A stretch of 26,036 nucleotides of DNA. It comes from Eubacterium sp. Lineage in GTDB: Bacteria; Bacillota_A; Clostridia; Lachnospirales; Lachnospiraceae. The position numbers were made by a program, and so were the translations under genes. Of the stretch, positions 6,591 to 15,386 are shown piece after piece (within the stretch, counting starts at the first letter, position 1; every line of letters starts with the position of its first letter). Under the pieces are notes generated by a model. The model did not search any database. It saw only the letters and a list, made by a program, of their open reading frames with translations, and was not told where the DNA came from. The stretch is taken from the NCBI GenBank assembly GCA_023663915.1, contig JAMPGN010000032.1, positions 1-26,036 of the forward strand. The letters run 5' to 3'.

Positions 6591-9500
6591 TTATAATAGC
6601 ACTTCCTCCATATCCGCCAGTACCGCCTCCGTCAATGCCAGTAGCGTCTCCTCATCTTTTTCAATTACGCCGCACTTCTTATACCGCAGACGGAATACCG
6701 GAGTTCCTTTCGGGTCAAAAGTCAACCTGTCCTGATAAGCTTTCAGCAGACCGGGAATATTTTCTACCTTAATGGGCGCGTCCATTCTCATCAGGAAACG
6801 TATCACCTCATTTTTACCCTTTACTTCCGACATAAATAACCGGTGCGCGTGCGAACGAATCAAGGCTATACGAAGCAGGTTTTCCGCCGACTTGGGTATC
6901 TCGCCAAAACGATCCATAAGCTCCTCTCGCATATCGTCGCATTCCTTTTCGTTGTCGATTCCCGCGATGCGCTTATAAATATCCAATTTCTGCATCTCAT
7001 TGACGATATAGGACGGCGGAATATACGCATCTGCCTCCAAATCAATACTTGTGTTAAAATCCTCTATCGTGGAAATTCCTTTGAGTGTCTTCACTGCTTC
7101 GTTTAACATTTTGCAATACAAATCATAGCCTACTGCCTGCATGTGCCCGTGCTGTTTCGCACCTAACAGATTGCCCGCGCCTCGGATCTCCAAATCTCGC
7201 ATGGCAATCTTAAAACCGCTTCCGAGATCCGTAAATTCCTTGATCGCCTGCAATCGTTTTTCCGCCACTTCCTTGAGCATTTTGTCTCTTTTATACATCA
7301 AAAAGGCATACGCCGTCCGATTAGAACGCCCGACGCGCCCTCGAAGCTGATACAACTGCGCTAACCCCATCTGATCGGAATCGTGTACAATCATCGTATT
7401 CACATTGGAAATATCCAGTCCGGTCTCGATGATCGTCGTGGAGACAAGCACGTCGATCTCCCCGTCAATAAAATTATACATGATGCGTTCTAGTTCGCTC
7501 TCCTTCATCTGTCCGTGCGCAAAAGCTACATTTGCCTCCGGCACCAACTTCTGAATCGCCGCCGTGACATCCGCTATATTGTTGACCCTGTTGTAGACAT
7601 AGTACACCTGCCCCTCCCTGGAAAGTTCCCTGACAATCGCTTCTCTCACCAGCTCCTCACTGTATTCACAGACAAAAGTCTGAATCGGATGCCTGTCGTT
7701 CGGCGCTTCTTCCAGAACACTCATGTCCCGGATACCGATCAGACTCATATGCAGCGTCCTCGGAATCGGGGTCGCTGTCAGCGTCAGTACATCCACATTC
7801 TCTTTTAGCTTCTTGATCTTCTCTTTGTGCGTCACACCGAAACGTTGTTCCTCGTCGATAATGAGCAGCCCCAGATCTTTATACTTCACATCCGCCGACA
7901 GAACCCGATGTGTACCGATCACAATATCCACCATGCCTTTTTGCAGATCGACGATTGTCTTCTTCTGCTCAGCAGACGTGCGAAATCTGGACAAAAGATC
8001 GATCCGCACCGGATAGTCCTTCATCCTCTGCACAAACGTGTTGTAATGCTGCTGTGCCAAAATGGTTGTCGGAACAAGATAAACCACCTGCTTATTCTCC
8101 TGCACAGCCTTAAATGCCGCGCGGATGGCAATCTCCGTCTTACCGTACCCCACATCGCCACAGATCAGGCGATCCATGATCTTGCTGCTCTCCATGTCCT
8201 CTTTTGTCGCAGCAATCGCACTGATCTGATCTTCCGTCTCCTCAAAAGGAAACAGCTCCTCAAATTCTTTCTGCCATACGGTATCCTCACCGTACTTATA
8301 CCCCTGGCTCTGCTGTCTGACCGCATAGAGCTTGACCAGATCCTGCGCAATCTCGTCCACTGCGGTACGCACTTTTGACTTTGTCTTGTTCCACTCCTGT
8401 GTACCCAACTTATTGAGTTTCGGCTTACTGCCCGACTCGGCGGAAGCGTACTTCTGAATCACGTCAAGCCCCGTAGCGAGCACATAGAGAATCCCGCCAT
8501 CCCGGTAGGATATCTTAATATAATCTTTGACGATCTTCTCCACTTCTACCTTCTCAATCCCCTGGTAAATACCTAAACCGTGGCTTTCATGTACAACATA
8601 ATCGCCCACTTTCAGCTCATTAAAATTATTGATCTTCTGTCCTTGATAGAGTTTCTTCCTTTTTTTCTTCTTCTCCGCCCCGAAAATATCACTCTCCGAT
8701 ATGACCATGAACTTGATGAGCGGATATTCAAACCCTTTGAGTACCCTGCCGTAGTACGTTATGACCTCCCCCGGCTGTACCTCCCGCATGGGATCTTCCG
8801 TATAAAAGGCGCTGACCTCCTGATCTCGCAAATCTTCCGCCAGCCTCTTCGCCCTCGTCCGTGAACCGGAAAGCAAAAGTACCCGGTAGCCGCGTTTTTT
8901 ATAATGTTTCAGATCGTTGACTAACGCTTCAAAACTGTTGTTATAAGAGGCAAGACTCCTCGTCTGAATATCAAATCTCCTGTCCGCCTTAAAAAGTGAG
9001 CTCTTCGCATCGATCATCGAAAGTGTCACAACTCTCCCCTTCGCAATCTTCGCTGCCGTCTCCTCCATGCTGTACAGAATGTCCATCTGCCCCGGAAGAA
9101 TATAGCCTTTCTCTACCCGGTGCATCATGCTCTCCCGAAATTCCAGTTCGACCGCCGAGGCATGTTCCTTGACGCGTGTCGGTTCCTCTATGAAAACACA
9201 GCTTTTCGCCCGCTCGAAACAGTCCAGAAACGTCGATAATTTTGAATAAAAATATCTCACATAGCTTTCCAGATTCACCGCATTCCGCGACAATCCTAAC
9301 TCCAAAAGCTGTTCCGCCAGCTCCCCAACCTGCGTCTCAATACGGTGCGCCTCCTCCGTCTTCCTATCGCCGCGCAGTTTCGCCGCATACTGCTTACACT
9401 CCGCCTGAATTTTCCGAATACCGCCCCGCAGTTCATCTTCTGATAAAATTAGTTCGGTAGCCGGATAGATCGTAATCGACTCCAGTTTCTCTATGGAACG

Positions 9501-10127
9501 CTGGCTCAAAATATCGAAACTGCGAATCGATTCCACATCTTCCCCCCACAGTTCAATACGATAGGGATTCTCCTCCGTCAGATCAAATATATCGACAATT
9601 CCACCGCGAATGCTGAACTGTCCCGGCGATTCTACTTGATAATTTTTCTCATATCCCAACTCCACAAGCCGCGTCGCCAGTGCATTCTCGTCCACACTGC
9701 TCTGTTTGTCAATGTGTATCACATGTTTTTTCCATGCATCCACCGGTGTCTGAGGAGCCATTAATGCAGCATAAGTCGTGATCACCGTAACCGGTTTCCC
9801 TTCCATCAGTTTACGCAGACATCGGATTCGTTCCATCGTCAACTGATTCCCGTGGATATCCGCCTGAAAAAAGATCAGGTCTTTCGCCGGATACAACATG
9901 ACATTTCTGTCATAAAACTTATAATCCTCATACAGCTCTTTTGCCCGAAGATCACTGAAAGTCACGATGATCTTACACCGGATTCCCTCACTGAGTCCGT
10001 AAATCATATGCAGCTTTTGAGAGTCCACGCACCCGCTTAACGCCACGGAGACCTTGTCTTTCGTAAGCATTTTTTTAATTTCTTCATATTCTCCCAATTC
10101 TTCCAAGGGAGCAAGTAAAGCCCTCAC
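6591..10127 (-). CDS. mfd: Transcription-repair coupling factor Mfd
   Basis: A 1178-residue ATP-driven DNA translocase that releases RNA polymerase stalled at lesions and recruits UvrA. The length equals that of Bacillus Mfd. The N-terminal UvrB-like part is seen in SGCVDSQKLHMIYGL and QFSIRGGIVDIFDLTEENP. The RNA polymerase interaction domain follows, with FNELKVGDYVVHESHGLGIY. The helicase core has Walker A in GDVGYGKTEIAIRAAF near residue 656, the DEEQ box in LLIIDEEQRFGVTHKEK near 756, TLTATPIPRTLHMSLIG and QLRGRVGRSNRTAYAFLMY. The C-terminal TRCF domain ends in RYKKCGVIEKDEETL. Translation starts at GTG 10127 with GGGAGG upstream. It follows pth by 132 bases that contain dispersed repeat sequence. 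Confidence 0.97.
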   Translation of the reverse strand: MRALLAPLEELGEYEEIKKMLTKDKVSVALSGCVDSQKLHMIYGLSEGIRCKIIVTFSDLRAKELYEDYKFYDRNVMLYPAKDLIFFQADIHGNQLTMERIRCLRKLMEGKPVTVITTYAALMAPQTPVDAWKKHVIHIDKQSSVDENALATRLVELGYEKNYQVESPGQFSIRGGIVDIFDLTEENPYRIELWGEDVESIRSFDILSQRSIEKLESITIYPATELILSEDELRGGIRKIQAECKQYAAKLRGDRKTEEAHRIETQVGELAEQLLELGLSRNAVNLESYVRYFYSKLSTFLDCFERAKSCVFIEEPTRVKEHASAVELEFRESMMHRVEKGYILPGQMDILYSMEETAAKIAKGRVVTLSMIDAKSSLFKADRRFDIQTRSLASYNNSFEALVNDLKHYKKRGYRVLLLSGSRTRAKRLAEDLRDQEVSAFYTEDPMREVQPGEVITYYGRVLKGFEYPLIKFMVISESDIFGAEKKKKRKKLYQGQKINNFNELKVGDYVVHESHGLGIYQGIEKVEVEKIVKDYIKISYRDGGILYVLATGLDVIQKYASAESGSKPKLNKLGTQEWNKTKSKVRTAVDEIAQDLVKLYAVRQQSQGYKYGEDTVWQKEFEELFPFEETEDQISAIAATKEDMESSKIMDRLICGDVGYGKTEIAIRAAFKAVQENKQVVYLVPTTILAQQHYNTFVQRMKDYPVRIDLLSRFRTSAEQKKTIVDLQKGMVDIVIGTHRVLSADVKYKDLGLLIIDEEQRFGVTHKEKIKKLKENVDVLTLTATPIPRTLHMSLIGIRDMSVLEEAPNDRHPIQTFVCEYSEELVREAIVRELSREGQVYYVYNRVNNIADVTAAIQKLVPEANVAFAHGQMKESELERIMYNFIDGEIDVLVSTTIIETGLDISNVNTMIVHDSDQMGLAQLYQLRGRVGRSNRTAYAFLMYKRDKMLKEVAEKRLQAIKEFTDLGSGFKIAMRDLEIRGAGNLLGAKQHGHMQAVGYDLYCKMLNEAVKTLKGISTIEDFNTSIDLEADAYIPPSYIVNEMQKLDIYKRIAGIDNEKECDDMREELMDRFGEIPKSAENLLRIALIRSHAHRLFMSEVKGKNEVIRFLMRMDAPIKVENIPGLLKAYQDRLTFDPKGTPVFRLRYKKCGVIEKDEETLLALTEAVLADMEEVLL

Positions 10128-10147
10128 ATTTTACCTCCCTGCCTATT

Positions 10148-10306
10148 GCGAACTTCTTAGCGAGCAGCCCCTTCTGCGAGCTTTAGAAATTCCTTTCGCG
10201 CTTCTATACGGAGAATGCATGCTTTTTATGCATTCTCCTGCGCGAAACTTTAGAACTTCTTAGCGAAGCAGCCCTTGCTGCGAGCTTTTAGAAGTTCTTT
10301 TCGCGC
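10148..10306. repeat. Pair of ~54-bp direct repeats around a hairpin
   Basis: Two imperfect direct copies, 10148-10201 and 10253-10306, share the order CTTCTTAGCGA, GCAGCCC, CTGCGAGCTTT, AGAA and TTCGCGC. Between them is a perfect 11-bp hairpin, GGAGAATGCAT (10210-10220) with ATGCATTCTCC (10228-10238), itself bordered by TTTCGCGC and GCGCGAAA. The second copy overlaps the end of pth and encodes its last residues. A comparable hairpin with GAGAATGC arms occurs at 24073-24093. Confidence 0.65.
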
Positions 10307-10865
10307 TATTGTACAGATTCATCGCCGCATCCGCACCCTCCGCAATCATGACTTCGACGGCATCCGCCGCGCGCCGCACACTTTCATCCATAATCTCCCG
10401 CTCTTCCTTCGTAAAATGTCCAAGCACATAGTCCACCAGATCATATCCTGCCGGTTTTTCACCGACACCCATCTTAATACGCTGAAACTCGTCGTGCCCT
10501 AAATGCAGGATAATGTTCTTGAGTCCGTTGTGACCGCCTGCGCTGCCTTTTTTGCGTATACGGATCTGCCCTATGTCCAGACTGACATCGTCCGAGATCA
10601 CGATCAGCTCACGTTTTTCATCTATCTTATAAAAGTCTATGACTTCTCGAATACTTTCACCACTCAAATTCATGTACGTCTGCGGTTTCACCAGAACTGT
10701 TTTCTGCCCGCCCACAATGCCTTTGCCTAGGAGTGCCTTGTGTTTCCGCTCTCCCACCGTGATATTGTTTTTGGACGCAATCACGTCAATCACGTCAAAA
10801 CCGATGTTATGTCTTGTATTCTGATATTGTCTGTCAGGATTTCCCAAACCTGCAATAATGTACAT
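10260..10865 (-). CDS. pth: Peptidyl-tRNA hydrolase
   Basis: This enzyme cleaves peptidyl-tRNA released by stalled ribosomes, recycling the tRNA. The 201-residue protein starts with MYIIAGLGNPDRQYQNTRHN, where His19 corresponds to the catalytic His20 of E. coli. It continues with VLVKPQTYMNLSGESI and the Asp and glycine-rich segment VISDDVSLDIGQIR then KKGSAGGHNGLKNI. Family members are usually about 185-195 aa; the tail SAKRTSKSSQQGLLR lies in a dispersed repeat and looks like an acquired extension. GAGG six bases before the ATG overlaps the last codons of the preceding metallo-hydrolase gene, suggesting coupled translation. Confidence 0.95.
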   Translation of the reverse strand: MYIIAGLGNPDRQYQNTRHNIGFDVIDVIASKNNITVGERKHKALLGKGIVGGQKTVLVKPQTYMNLSGESIREVIDFYKIDEKRELIVISDDVSLDIGQIRIRKKGSAGGHNGLKNIILHLGHDEFQRIKMGVGEKPAGYDLVDYVLGHFTKEEREIMDESVRRAADAVEVMIAEGADAAMNLYNSAKRTSKSSQQGLLR

Positions 10866-10867
10866 AG

Positions 10868-11734
10868 TTACCTCGCTTCTGAATTTCGTCCCTCTTCGCC
10901 CTCATACAGACTCAACTGTTTTCCGTCGCTCAGAAACAATAGGTCTGCCTCTCTGGAAAAAAGAAGCCTGCTGCCACATTTCTCACTGCTTTCTAGAATT
11001 TCTTTGTCCGCTGAATCCGATGTGACCACGGCAAATTCCGGATTAAGAGTCTCAAATAACTTACTTGAAACGCTGTTTGCCCTCCCATGATGCGCAACCT
11101 TATATAATGCTACTTCCGGTAAATTCATGGTCATAAGCTCTTCGCTCCGCTTCCGCTGCGCATCTCCGGCAAAAAACATTTTGACTTCCCCATGCTGCGC
11201 TAGTACCGCCAGCGAATAATTATTATCTTTTTTATAATGTTTTTCATGCGGCGGATAGATCCAAAGCTTTACATACCCCGTATTGATTTCCCATACGCGA
11301 TTCGGATAGTATACCGTAATTTTCCGTTCCTTGCAATAGGTTTCCACTGCCGTCAGTTCTTCTTCCTCACCATCATAATACGGATGGAACACTTTTTCCA
11401 CTGGAATTTCTTTCAGGATGGCAAGTGCACCACCTATATGGTCTTTATCCGGATGAGTCAGAATAAGCGCGTCAAGATTCTCGATTCCTGCCTCCTGCAA
11501 TTCCTGTATGATATGCTCACCATCCTGTGCCTCGCCAGTATCAATCATTACCGCATCTGCTCCCGCATTTATAATAATACAGTCCGCGTCGTCTTTTGTC
11601 TGCAAAATGCGCACCTGTAGATCGGAATCGTTCTCCGTGGGGCTGTGGACATTCTGACCATGAACCACCAGAGAAACCAGACCTATGATCAATAGCAATA
11701 GGATTCCTGCATAAGCAAGCGTTCTTTTTTTCAT
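10868..11734 (-). CDS. ComEC-like metallo-beta-lactamase fold hydrolase, membrane-anchored
   Basis: The 288-residue protein has an N-terminal hydrophobic segment (about 5-25) that works as a signal anchor, then a metallo-beta-lactamase domain outside the membrane. The metal motif is LTHPDKDHIGG with H94, D96, D98 and H99, followed by a second His region and MFFAGDAQRKRSEEL and YKVAHHGRANS. It resembles the C-terminal nuclease-like domain of the DNA uptake protein ComEC but lacks the ComEC channel, so it is one of the stand-alone family members. The substrate is unknown; a nucleic acid or phosphodiester is plausible. AGGAG precedes the ATG. The stop codon is two bases before the pth start codon, so the genes are co-transcribed. 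Its upstream region begins right at the terminator of the sugar transport operon. Confidence 0.85.
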   Translation of the reverse strand: MKKRTLAYAGILLLLIIGLVSLVVHGQNVHSPTENDSDLQVRILQTKDDADCIIINAGADAVMIDTGEAQDGEHIIQELQEAGIENLDALILTHPDKDHIGGALAILKEIPVEKVFHPYYDGEEEELTAVETYCKERKITVYYPNRVWEINTGYVKLWIYPPHEKHYKKDNNYSLAVLAQHGEVKMFFAGDAQRKRSEELMTMNLPEVALYKVAHHGRANSVSSKLFETLNPEFAVVTSDSADKEILESSEKCGSRLLFSREADLLFLSDGKQLSLYEGEEGRNSEAR

Positions 11735-11760
11735 TTTCGGCTCCTTTTATCAGTATATGT

Positions 11761-11811
11761 CAAAAAAGCGGCTGAAAACACACCGCATAATCCTGCCGCA
11801 TTTCCAGCCGT
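11761..11811 (-). terminator. Terminator of the sialic acid transporter operon
   Basis: On the minus strand ACGGCTGGAAA pairs with TTTTCAGCCGC around an inner GCGG-rich part, and the stem runs into TTTTTT. It is 30 bases after the last permease gene and ends the long leftward nan transport operon. Confidence 0.75.
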
Positions 11812-11840
11812 AAATTTCTGTTATTCTCTTTTCTTAACGC

Positions 11841-12770
11841 CTATCCTTTCACAGCTCCCATTGCGATTCCCTGTGTAAAGTATTTCTGGAAGGCAATAAA
11901 CACTGCGATAATCGGAATTGCCGCCAACGATGCACCGGCCATGATCAAGCCAAAGTCTGTGGAGTTCTCCGCCTGCAGTTTCGCAATACCAAGCGAAATC
12001 GTCAGTTTATTCGTACTGTTCAACATGATCAACTGCATGAAGTAATCATTCCAGCTATTGATAAAGGTAAAAATCGCCAAAGCGCCGATACCCGGCTTAA
12101 TCATCGGTAAGACGATCTCAATAAAAGTCTTAGCCTCGCCCGCACCGTCAATTCTCGCCGCCTCCAACATTTCTCCCGGAACCCCTTCCGAGAACTGTTT
12201 CATAAGAAATACGCCGAAAGGCCATCCTACCGTTGGGAAGATTACCGCCCAGATCGTATTATAAAGGGACAACGCCGACATCTCTCTAAGCAGCGGAATC
12301 AATATAACCTGTTTGGGAAGCGCCATCGCGCATACGATCAAGGTAAACAAAGCATGCTGCCCTTTGAAACGCTTCTTAGCCAGCGCATATCCTGCCATGG
12401 CAGAGGTAATACAAGTAAGTATCATTGCCATCACGGACATAAACACTGTATTGACTAGCCAGCGGATCGCCGCCGGAACCACCGGACCTGCCGTAAAGAT
12501 AATCGGCTTTCCATCCGCTGAGAATTTACTGCTGAAAGGTATGCCAAGCTCCCACAAAGGCGCTGTCTGACGGCTGAATAACTTATTAAAATTATCGGCT
12601 ACCCATTCTTTGGGAAACCAGTCGGGAGTCGTTGCATTGATTGACGCCGCGGTTTTAAAAGCTCCCGTGACAATCCAGTAAAGCGGAAAAGCAAACAGAA
12701 TTGCAAGGATAACCAATATAATCAACGATATAATTTTATAAGGACTTGTTCGTTTGATACCTGAATTCAT
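11841..12770 (-). CDS. Carbohydrate ABC transporter permease (MalG type), probable sialic acid importer
   Basis: Inner-membrane subunit of a binding-protein-dependent sugar importer. The 309-residue protein has about six membrane segments, beginning with IISLIILVILAILFAFPLYW. It carries the ATPase-contact EAA motif, seen as EMLEAARIDGAGEAKTFIEI followed by PMIKPGIGALAIF. The large segment between membrane helices one and two (residues about 30-95) is typical of MalG-like proteins. Its start has GGGAGGTGAG directly upstream and is 12 bases from the end of the partner permease gene. No ATPase gene is present, so a shared MsmK-type ATPase elsewhere is expected. Sialic acid as the substrate is inferred from the nan genes in the same locus. 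Confidence 0.9.
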   Translation of the reverse strand: MNSGIKRTSPYKIISLIILVILAILFAFPLYWIVTGAFKTAASINATTPDWFPKEWVADNFNKLFSRQTAPLWELGIPFSSKFSADGKPIIFTAGPVVPAAIRWLVNTVFMSVMAMILTCITSAMAGYALAKKRFKGQHALFTLIVCAMALPKQVILIPLLREMSALSLYNTIWAVIFPTVGWPFGVFLMKQFSEGVPGEMLEAARIDGAGEAKTFIEIVLPMIKPGIGALAIFTFINSWNDYFMQLIMLNSTNKLTISLGIAKLQAENSTDFGLIMAGASLAAIPIIAVFIAFQKYFTQGIAMGAVKG

Positions 12771-12782
12771 ACTCTCACCTCC

Positions 12783-13694
12783 CTACTTTTCCTTAGCCAG
12801 TTTGAACTGTACCGCGGAAAGAAGTGCAATGAAGATTGCAAGAACCACGCCCATTGCGTTTCCATAGCCATAACGGTAAAGTTTAAATGCCGTGTAATAA
12901 ATATAATACATAACCGTATCTGTGCTGTGGTTTGGTCCACCGGAAGTAAGTAACTGAATCAATGCAAAACACTGAAAACTATTAATCGTCGTAATTACTA
13001 GAATATACAACGTGGTAGGCATAATAAGCGGCCACTTGATTTTCCAGAACTGCTGCATACTGGTGGCGCCGTCAACCTCCGATGCCTCTACCAGCGATGA
13101 ATCCACATTGCCGAGCGCCGATACATAAAGTACAATCGGCTGTCCGATCGAGGTAGTAAGCAGGATTAGGATAATACACCATAGAGCGAATCGCTCATCG
13201 CCAAGCCAGTTGATATTTTTGTCAATCAGTCCAAGTCCTGTACCGATATAATTAAAAATTCCATAATAATTGTTGAACATCCACTTCCACACTACGGTAA
13301 CTGCCACCGAACCGGTAACGACCGGCAGATAGAAAACACATCGGAAAGTAGATAGAATCGGGCTCTTAAGTTTATAAATTGCCGAGGAAACCCACAAGGA
13401 AAAAATGCATACCACCGGCACGGAAACTAGTACGATCACAAACGTATTTTTCAAAGCCCGAAGGAAAATCGCATCATGCCATAATTCCGTGTAATTCTGA
13501 AAACCTATAAAAACATCCTTTGTATCGTTTCCCATGGTAGAATCAAAAAAGCTTGTATAGATACAAAGAATCATCGGGATCACTACAAACCCTATAAAGA
13601 AAATCATATTTGGCAGAAGAAACAGATATGCCGAGCGCGTCTCCCTGCGCACTAGCGCCTTGCTCCTGCCCGTTATGCTGGATGATTTTGCCAT
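12783..13694 (-). CDS. Carbohydrate ABC transporter permease (MalF/UgpA type), probable sialic acid importer
   Basis: Partner inner-membrane subunit of the same importer, about 303 aa from ATG 13694. It begins MAKSSSITGRSKALVRRE, then has the first membrane segment SAYLFLLPNMIFFIGFVVIP. The EAA loop reads SSLVEASEVDGATSMQQFWK with KWPLIMPTTLYILVITT after it. ATG 13694 is preferred because AGAGGGG sits eight bases upstream; a GTG nine bases earlier keeps the frame open but has no better site. It follows the binding-protein gene across a 133-base gap with a strong stem-loop, and its product should pair with the MalG-type permease to form the channel. Confidence 0.9.
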   Translation of the reverse strand: MAKSSSITGRSKALVRRETRSAYLFLLPNMIFFIGFVVIPMILCIYTSFFDSTMGNDTKDVFIGFQNYTELWHDAIFLRALKNTFVIVLVSVPVVCIFSLWVSSAIYKLKSPILSTFRCVFYLPVVTGSVAVTVVWKWMFNNYYGIFNYIGTGLGLIDKNINWLGDERFALWCIILILLTTSIGQPIVLYVSALGNVDSSLVEASEVDGATSMQQFWKIKWPLIMPTTLYILVITTINSFQCFALIQLLTSGGPNHSTDTVMYYIYYTAFKLYRYGYGNAMGVVLAIFIALLSAVQFKLAKEK

Positions 13695-13777
13695 GAATAA
13701 CACCCCTCTCCTTGACTTGTTCTACACTAGGAAGGGAATACTATCCATCCCCATCCATACATAGGAGCCGCGCGGAA

Positions 13778-13812
13778 GGCGGCGGGGTTATCACTAACCC
13801 CAATCCGCCGCC
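13778..13812 (-). promoter_or_regulatory. GC-rich intercistronic stem-loop between binding protein and permeases
   Basis: On the minus strand GGCGGC and GGGGTT pair with AACCCC and GCCGCC, with a small bulge and a short loop. There is no T run after it. It lies 16 bases after the binding-protein stop and 84 bases before the first permease. Such structures commonly protect the upstream mRNA end or partly stop transcription, giving more binding protein than permease. Confidence 0.6.
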
Positions 13813-13827
13813 GGCGGGAATCACTCA

Positions 13828-15255
13828 TTAGTTTGCTGCGTCTGCTGCCGCATTCGCATTCTGAACAAATGTTGCAACCTCAGTCTCTACATCTCCGCCT
13901 GTACCAACACGTTGTAACATATTCCACCATTCTGTACGAGCCTCTGCCCAGCCCGGAACTACCTGGTAGTAGTCACCCATAGAAGGCATGAAGTATGTCG
14001 AAAACTCTTCCATGGTATCAGCGATCTCTGTACCATCATAAATACCTGTCAATGTAGGACGTACCGGGAAATAAGTAGAAGCCTTAACGCTCTCTTTTAC
14101 CTGGTCAGCATCGTTACAGATAAAGTCGATGAATGTCTTCGCTGCATCGATCTTCGCCTGGTCGCCATTATCAAAGATACCGAATCCCCAGATACCGCCA
14201 CAAAGTTCTGTCTTGCCATCATCGGAAGGGAACAACATCGGAAGAATGGTATCGCCGTTGTTTGTTGTGCCTGCTGCCGCGTTGTCTGAATTGGTCTGCT
14301 GTGCTGCATTCCAGCAGAATGACATTGCCAGTGTGCCATTACGGAATAAGGTAATTTCTTCGCCACCGTTGATCGATGCGTCAAAGTTAATTCCGTCCTG
14401 TGCATATAACTCCTGTAACGCCTTAACATTTTCCGGTGTATCTGCCGTGTAAGCCGTGTGCTCCGCATTCGTGAAAGTACTGCTGTACATATTGTTGATG
14501 ATCGCTCTTGTACCTTGATCACCGCCCTGTCCTGAACAGTAGATCGCGCCGACATTGTCCTGACCGGAATCATGCACTGCCTGAACTGCTTTTAAGAAGT
14601 TTTCTGTCGTCCATGTGTGGGTCTCTTCATCCAGATACTGCAAAGCGTCTGCCGCCTCAAACATATTCCGGTTGATCGCCATACAATGCGCTACCATACA
14701 CAACGGATATTCATAATACTTGCCATCGGAGCCTTTACATGCTGCTTCTACGGACTCATAAATTTCTCCGCCTGCCTCTGTTGCAAAAAGTTCTGACAAA
14801 TCTACCATCAGTCCTCTTGCGCCCCAGTTTGCTACCAGACGCTCCGGTCCTTCCATAACAAGGTCAGGAGCCTGCCCGCCTTCGATCGCCGTATTCACCT
14901 GATCATCACCATTGGTATAATCAAGATATTCAACTGTTACGGTAATGTTCGGATATTTCGCGTTAAAACTTGCGATCAGGCTGTCAACCGTAGCGGAATC
15001 TCCCCAGTTGCCAATGGGATAAGTCCACAACGTGATGGAAGCGCTCAGATCGCCGCCTGCGGCTTCCTCTGCCGGAGCTTCCTCAGCCGTCTCCTCTGCG
15101 GCTTCCTCAGCCGGAGCTGCTTCCGGCTCTGCCTGTGTCTCCGTCTCCTCTGCCGGCTGCGTTTCTGCGGGGCTTCCGCCGCCGCATCCTGCCAGCGACA
15201 ACACCATGATCATAGAAAGACCAAGTGCCATAAACTTCTTTGTCATCTTCTTCAT
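13828..15255 (-). CDS. Extracellular sugar-binding lipoprotein of ABC importer, probable sialic acid binder
   Basis: A 475-residue family 1 solute-binding protein that would capture the sugar outside the cell. The signal peptide starts MKKMTKKFMALGLSMIMVLS and ends in the lipobox LAGC, giving a lipidated Cys24. After it comes a low-complexity linker rich in Glu, Ala, Pro and Thr up to about residue 68. The globular domain starts near SASITLWTYPIGNWGDSATV and includes ITVTVEYLDYTNGDDQVNTA and PDLVMEGPERLVANWGA, which are typical of the family. GGAGAG lies upstream of the ATG. The order binding protein, two permeases and no ATPase is common for Firmicutes carbohydrate importers. The substrate is inferred from the neighbouring nan genes and RpiR regulator. 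Confidence 0.9.
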   Translation of the reverse strand: MKKMTKKFMALGLSMIMVLSLAGCGGGSPAETQPAEETETQAEPEAAPAEEAAEETAEEAPAEEAAGGDLSASITLWTYPIGNWGDSATVDSLIASFNAKYPNITVTVEYLDYTNGDDQVNTAIEGGQAPDLVMEGPERLVANWGARGLMVDLSELFATEAGGEIYESVEAACKGSDGKYYEYPLCMVAHCMAINRNMFEAADALQYLDEETHTWTTENFLKAVQAVHDSGQDNVGAIYCSGQGGDQGTRAIINNMYSSTFTNAEHTAYTADTPENVKALQELYAQDGINFDASINGGEEITLFRNGTLAMSFCWNAAQQTNSDNAAAGTTNNGDTILPMLFPSDDGKTELCGGIWGFGIFDNGDQAKIDAAKTFIDFICNDADQVKESVKASTYFPVRPTLTGIYDGTEIADTMEEFSTYFMPSMGDYYQVVPGWAEARTEWWNMLQRVGTGGDVETEVATFVQNANAAADAAN

Positions 15256-15300
15256 AAATTTCTCTCCTTTTTTAAATATTTATTTTTTCAGATAAGCTAC

Positions 15301-15365
15301 AATCCTTTCAAACATTAAAATTCCTTTCTTACACAAGTGAAAAAAATTCCTTTTAAACATTAAAA
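15301..15365. repeat. 20-bp direct repeat upstream of the binding-protein gene
   Basis: AATCCTTTCAAACATTAAAA at 15301-15320 recurs at 15346-15365 as ATTCCTTTTAAACATTAAAA, two mismatches, 45 bases apart. It lies in the 131-base gap upstream of the lipoprotein gene and may hold regulator sites or be chance in A/T-rich DNA. Confidence 0.4.
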
Positions 15366-15386
15366 ACATTAAGCTATCTGCAAAAA

